A stretch of DNA of 39,678 nucleotides from Candidatus Pacearchaeota archaeon (lineage in GTDB: Archaea > Nanoarchaeota > Nanoarchaeia > Pacearchaeales > GW2011-AR1), in the NCBI GenBank assembly GCA_023228245.1, contig JALOBN010000021.1, positions 1 through 39,678 of the forward strand, in the 5' to 3' direction. Shown one piece after another: positions 37,803 through 39,678 of the stretch. How positions within the stretch are numbered: position 1 is the stretch's first letter; the number at the start of each line of letters is the position of its first letter. The translations under genes were made by a program, and so were the position numbers. Below the pieces are notes generated by a model. That model saw only the letters and a list, made by a program, of their open reading frames with translations, was not told the origin of the DNA and did no database searches.

Positions 37803-38822
37803 ATGAAACGACACGGCGATCTTTTCGACAATATATCTAGCAAGGAAAACATCCTGGGGGCTTATCGTCGATCCAGAAAGGGGAAAAACTGGCAAGACAC
37901 GGTAAAGCGCTTCGATGCTAATGCAGACGCCAATTTGGAGCAGATCAGGCGATCCCTTATCTCAAAGAGTTTTTCAACCTCTGCCTACAAAGAAATGGTT
38001 ATCCACGAGCCAAAAGAGCGCATCGTCTACAAGCTTCCATTTGCTCCTGATAGAATCGTTCAGCACGCGCTTATGAACGTATTGGGTCCCCTTTGGGAGA
38101 AAACATTCATTAGAGATTCTTACTCATGCCGGAAAGGCCGGGGGATCCACGCAGGAAGTCGAAGGACGATGGATTTTATAAGAGCAGTCGGGCCCCATGC
38201 TTATTGCCTCAAAATGGATGTGGCAAAGTTTTATCCTTCTGTGGATCACGATATACTATTTGATATAGTTCAACAAAAAATAAAATGCAAAGATACTCTT
38301 TGGCTGCTTCACGATATAATCTACAGCTTCCCTGGAAAAAAGAACGTTCCGATTGGAAATTACACAAGCCAGTGGTTCTGCAATTTATATCTAAATGAGT
38401 TAGATACATTCTTAAAACATCGCCATCATATAAAATATTATATAAGATATTGTGATGACTTCATAATTCTTCACGAAGATAAACGATATCTGAAACGTCT
38501 GGCAGAAGAGATTGAGCAGTTTCTCGAAGAAAGGCTCGCTTTAAAGCTGAGCAAGAACAGTATATTTCCGATCAAGCATGGGATTGACTTCCTCGGATAT
38601 CGGCACTTTCCGGGGTACATTCTGATAAGGAAATCTACTGTGAAAAGGACGAAGCATAGGCTCAGTGCGCTGCCTGGAAAACTTGCCAGTGGCGAGATTT
38701 CTCTAGATCAATACCGTTCATCTCTCGCATCTACAATGGGGTGGCTCAAGTGGGCTAATAGTTATCACCTCAGAACTGCTTTAGGCCTGGATAAATTGCA
38801 GGAGGTCCTACACCATGCCTGA
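37803..38822 (+). CDS. DGR reverse transcriptase
   Basis: A 339-aa RT. Visible motifs: RIVYKLPFAPDRIVQHALM (about 73-91), KMDVAKFYPSVDH with the first catalytic Asp (about 137-149), VPIGNYTSQWFCNLYLNEL, the DGR/retron-type motif 4 (about 182-200), YCDDF catalytic box (216-220) and HGIDFLGYRHFP (about 256-268) of the thumb region. It copies the template RNA with adenine errors, and the product replaces VR. Length is within the DGR-RT range. Start ATG 37803; it overlaps the next gene by 8 nt. Confidence 0.95.
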   Translation: MKRHGDLFDNISSKENILGAYRRSRKGKNWQDTVKRFDANADANLEQIRRSLISKSFSTSAYKEMVIHEPKERIVYKLPFAPDRIVQHALMNVLGPLWEKTFIRDSYSCRKGRGIHAGSRRTMDFIRAVGPHAYCLKMDVAKFYPSVDHDILFDIVQQKIKCKDTLWLLHDIIYSFPGKKNVPIGNYTSQWFCNLYLNELDTFLKHRHHIKYYIRYCDDFIILHEDKRYLKRLAEEIEQFLEERLALKLSKNSIFPIKHGIDFLGYRHFPGYILIRKSTVKRTKHRLSALPGKLASGEISLDQYRSSLASTMGWLKWANSYHLRTALGLDKLQEVLHHA

Positions 38823-39111
38823 CGAATATCCCCATTTCTCCGATTTTTCTGAGGACCAAGCACTCGATGGCGATAAGATCCGACTTGATGAGATCTTGAA
38901 CAAGGAGATTCTTGTTCTTGGATTCAAGATCAAGAACAGTACTAAGAAATCAGGAACCCTCTATGTAACTATCCAATTCAAACTCGATGGAGTCAATCGA
39001 ATTAGCTTCACCGGTTCCGAGGTGCTCATGGACCAACTGAAGCGCTATGAGGAGCACCTTCCATTTTATGCCATTATTAAGAAAATAAACCGCCATTATA
39101 CGTTTTCATGA
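38815..39111 (+). CDS. DGR-associated small protein, 98 aa
   Basis: Overlaps the RT by 8 nt, so it is coupled to it. Beta-rich: LVLGFKIKNSTKKSG, TLYVTIQFKLDGVNRISFTG, then EVLMDQLKRYEEHLPFYAII. It does not look like Avd, which is a helical bundle. Small beta-barrel proteins of similar length follow RT genes in some phage DGRs, but their role is not settled. It may bind template RNA/cDNA or the RT. Function inferred only from position. Confidence 0.55.
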   Translation: MPDEYPHFSDFSEDQALDGDKIRLDEILNKEILVLGFKIKNSTKKSGTLYVTIQFKLDGVNRISFTGSEVLMDQLKRYEEHLPFYAIIKKINRHYTFS

Positions 39112-39117
39112 GGCAAT

Positions 39118-39678
39118 ATGGTCTGGACCACACGAGCAAACCTCAATACAGCTAGAGACGAGCTGGCTGGAGGAGGAAGTTCATCTGATGCAATCTGCAT
39201 GGGCGGAGGACAAGATGCAGATCCATACTGCCGGGCGGTCACTGAAGAGTACAACGGCACGTCCTGGTCGGCTGGGGGGAATCTTGCTACGGCCAGGACG
39301 GGCCCAGCCGGTGGCGGGAACTCTTCCGGGGCTATCTGTATGGGTGGAATGGTGCCATTGGCCACTGCGCCCATGTTGGCCTCGACAGAAGAGTACAACG
39401 GCACTGCCTGGAGTGCTGGAGGGAACCTGGCAACTGCAAGATACTATCTGGCGGGGAGTGGAAATGCGTCCAATGCCATTTGCATGGGCGGATACTACTA
39501 TGTAGAAGAGCCGGAAGAAGAGATGTACTTCTATGCGGTCACTGAAAAGTACAACGGCACTGCCTGGAGTGCTGGAGGGAATCTTGCTACGGCCCGCTAT
39601 GGATTGGCTGGTGGCGGGAACTCTTCCGGGGCTATCTGTGCTGGAGGGTACATCGAGGCCAGCCCATCCTATTCTGCT
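39118..39678 (+). CDS. Repeat adhesin, N-terminal part (continues at base 1)
   Basis: ATG 39118 lies 7 nt after the DGR accessory stop. It opens with DELAGGGSSSDAICMGGGQD and continues as kelch-like repeats (EEYNGT, WSAGGNLATAR, AGGGNSSGAICMGG). The window ends exactly on a codon boundary (187 codons). Joined at 39530 to base 1, it completes a 295-aa protein. Its C-terminal repeats are identical in type to those at 32550-34547. It lies in the DGR neighbourhood and probably acts at the virion tip; there is no signal peptide or membrane segment in this part. Confidence 0.7.
   Translation, partial: MVWTTRANLNTARDELAGGGSSSDAICMGGGQDADPYCRAVTEEYNGTSWSAGGNLATARTGPAGGGNSSGAICMGGMVPLATAPMLASTEEYNGTAWSAGGNLATARYYLAGSGNASNAICMGGYYYVEEPEEEMYFYAVTEKYNGTAWSAGGNLATARYGLAGGGNSSGAICAGGYIEASPSYSA
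39531..39678. repeat. Terminal overlap with 1-148
   Basis: See the feature at 1-148. It differs at only two positions from 39535 on (position 138: C here, A at the left end; position 17: A here, G there). The base at position 138 changes the encoded residue (Ser versus Tyr). Also, bases 39231-39258 match the first 28 bases of the window exactly, so the assembler could have closed the contig at either of two repeat copies. Confidence 0.8.

Overview
The window looks like the complete genome of a tailed, siphovirus-like double-stranded DNA virus of an archaeon. The last 148 bases repeat the first 148 with only a few mismatches, and removing the overlap (about 39,530 bp) fuses the reading frame that runs off the right end to the one that enters at the left end. 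It was therefore probably assembled from a circular or circularly permuted molecule. Signs of an archaeal host are TATA-like boxes about 25 nt before some starts, winged-helix regulators of archaeal style, a GINS51-like replication protein, and an integrase of the type seen in haloarchaeal and methanogen viruses. The GINS-like protein resembles methanogen (Methanosarcinales-like) homologues, so a methanogen or ANME-type host is my best guess; this is inference.

Layout. 1-475 is the end of a repeat-rich adhesin that begins at 39118. 476-1303 (minus strand) is a tyrosine integrase, the only gene on that strand, with a divergent promoter at 1304-1377. 1378-6281 is a chain of small early genes, most joined by 4-base ATGA overlaps: winged-helix regulators, Cys-rich microproteins and a DUF5131 protein. 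6278-9601 is the DNA metabolism region: a PD-(D/E)XK nuclease, an HTH protein, an AT-rich repeat-bearing candidate origin (7541-7752), a GINS51-like protein, a probable ssDNA-binding protein and a resolvase-like nuclease. 9598-11101 holds more small regulators and zinc-ribbon proteins.

11102-20890 is packaging and head: small and large terminase, portal, MuF-type protein, an inserted homing endonuclease, a tRNA, scaffold, major capsid, decoration and head-tail connector proteins. 20894-22845 is an accessory island that includes a Tad2 (DUF2829) homologue and several membrane microproteins, set between two tail-completion genes. 22847-29818 is the tail: a completion protein, two near-identical tail tube paralogues around a glycosyltransferase, a third distant paralogue, a chaperone pair in overlapping frames that suggests a -1 frameshift, and the tape measure.

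29818-39678 is the adsorption apparatus. It has two large baseplate proteins carrying beta-propeller-like repeats, a carbohydrate-binding-like protein, and a complete diversity-generating retroelement (DGR). The DGR target is a C-type-lectin-fold protein whose C-terminal variable repeat (37379-37493) matches a template repeat (37560-37674) at every base except 26 positions, and all 26 are A in the template. A reverse transcriptase and a small overlapping partner gene follow. Together with repeat cassettes shared between two adhesin genes, the virus appears to have two separate ways to vary its host-binding surface.
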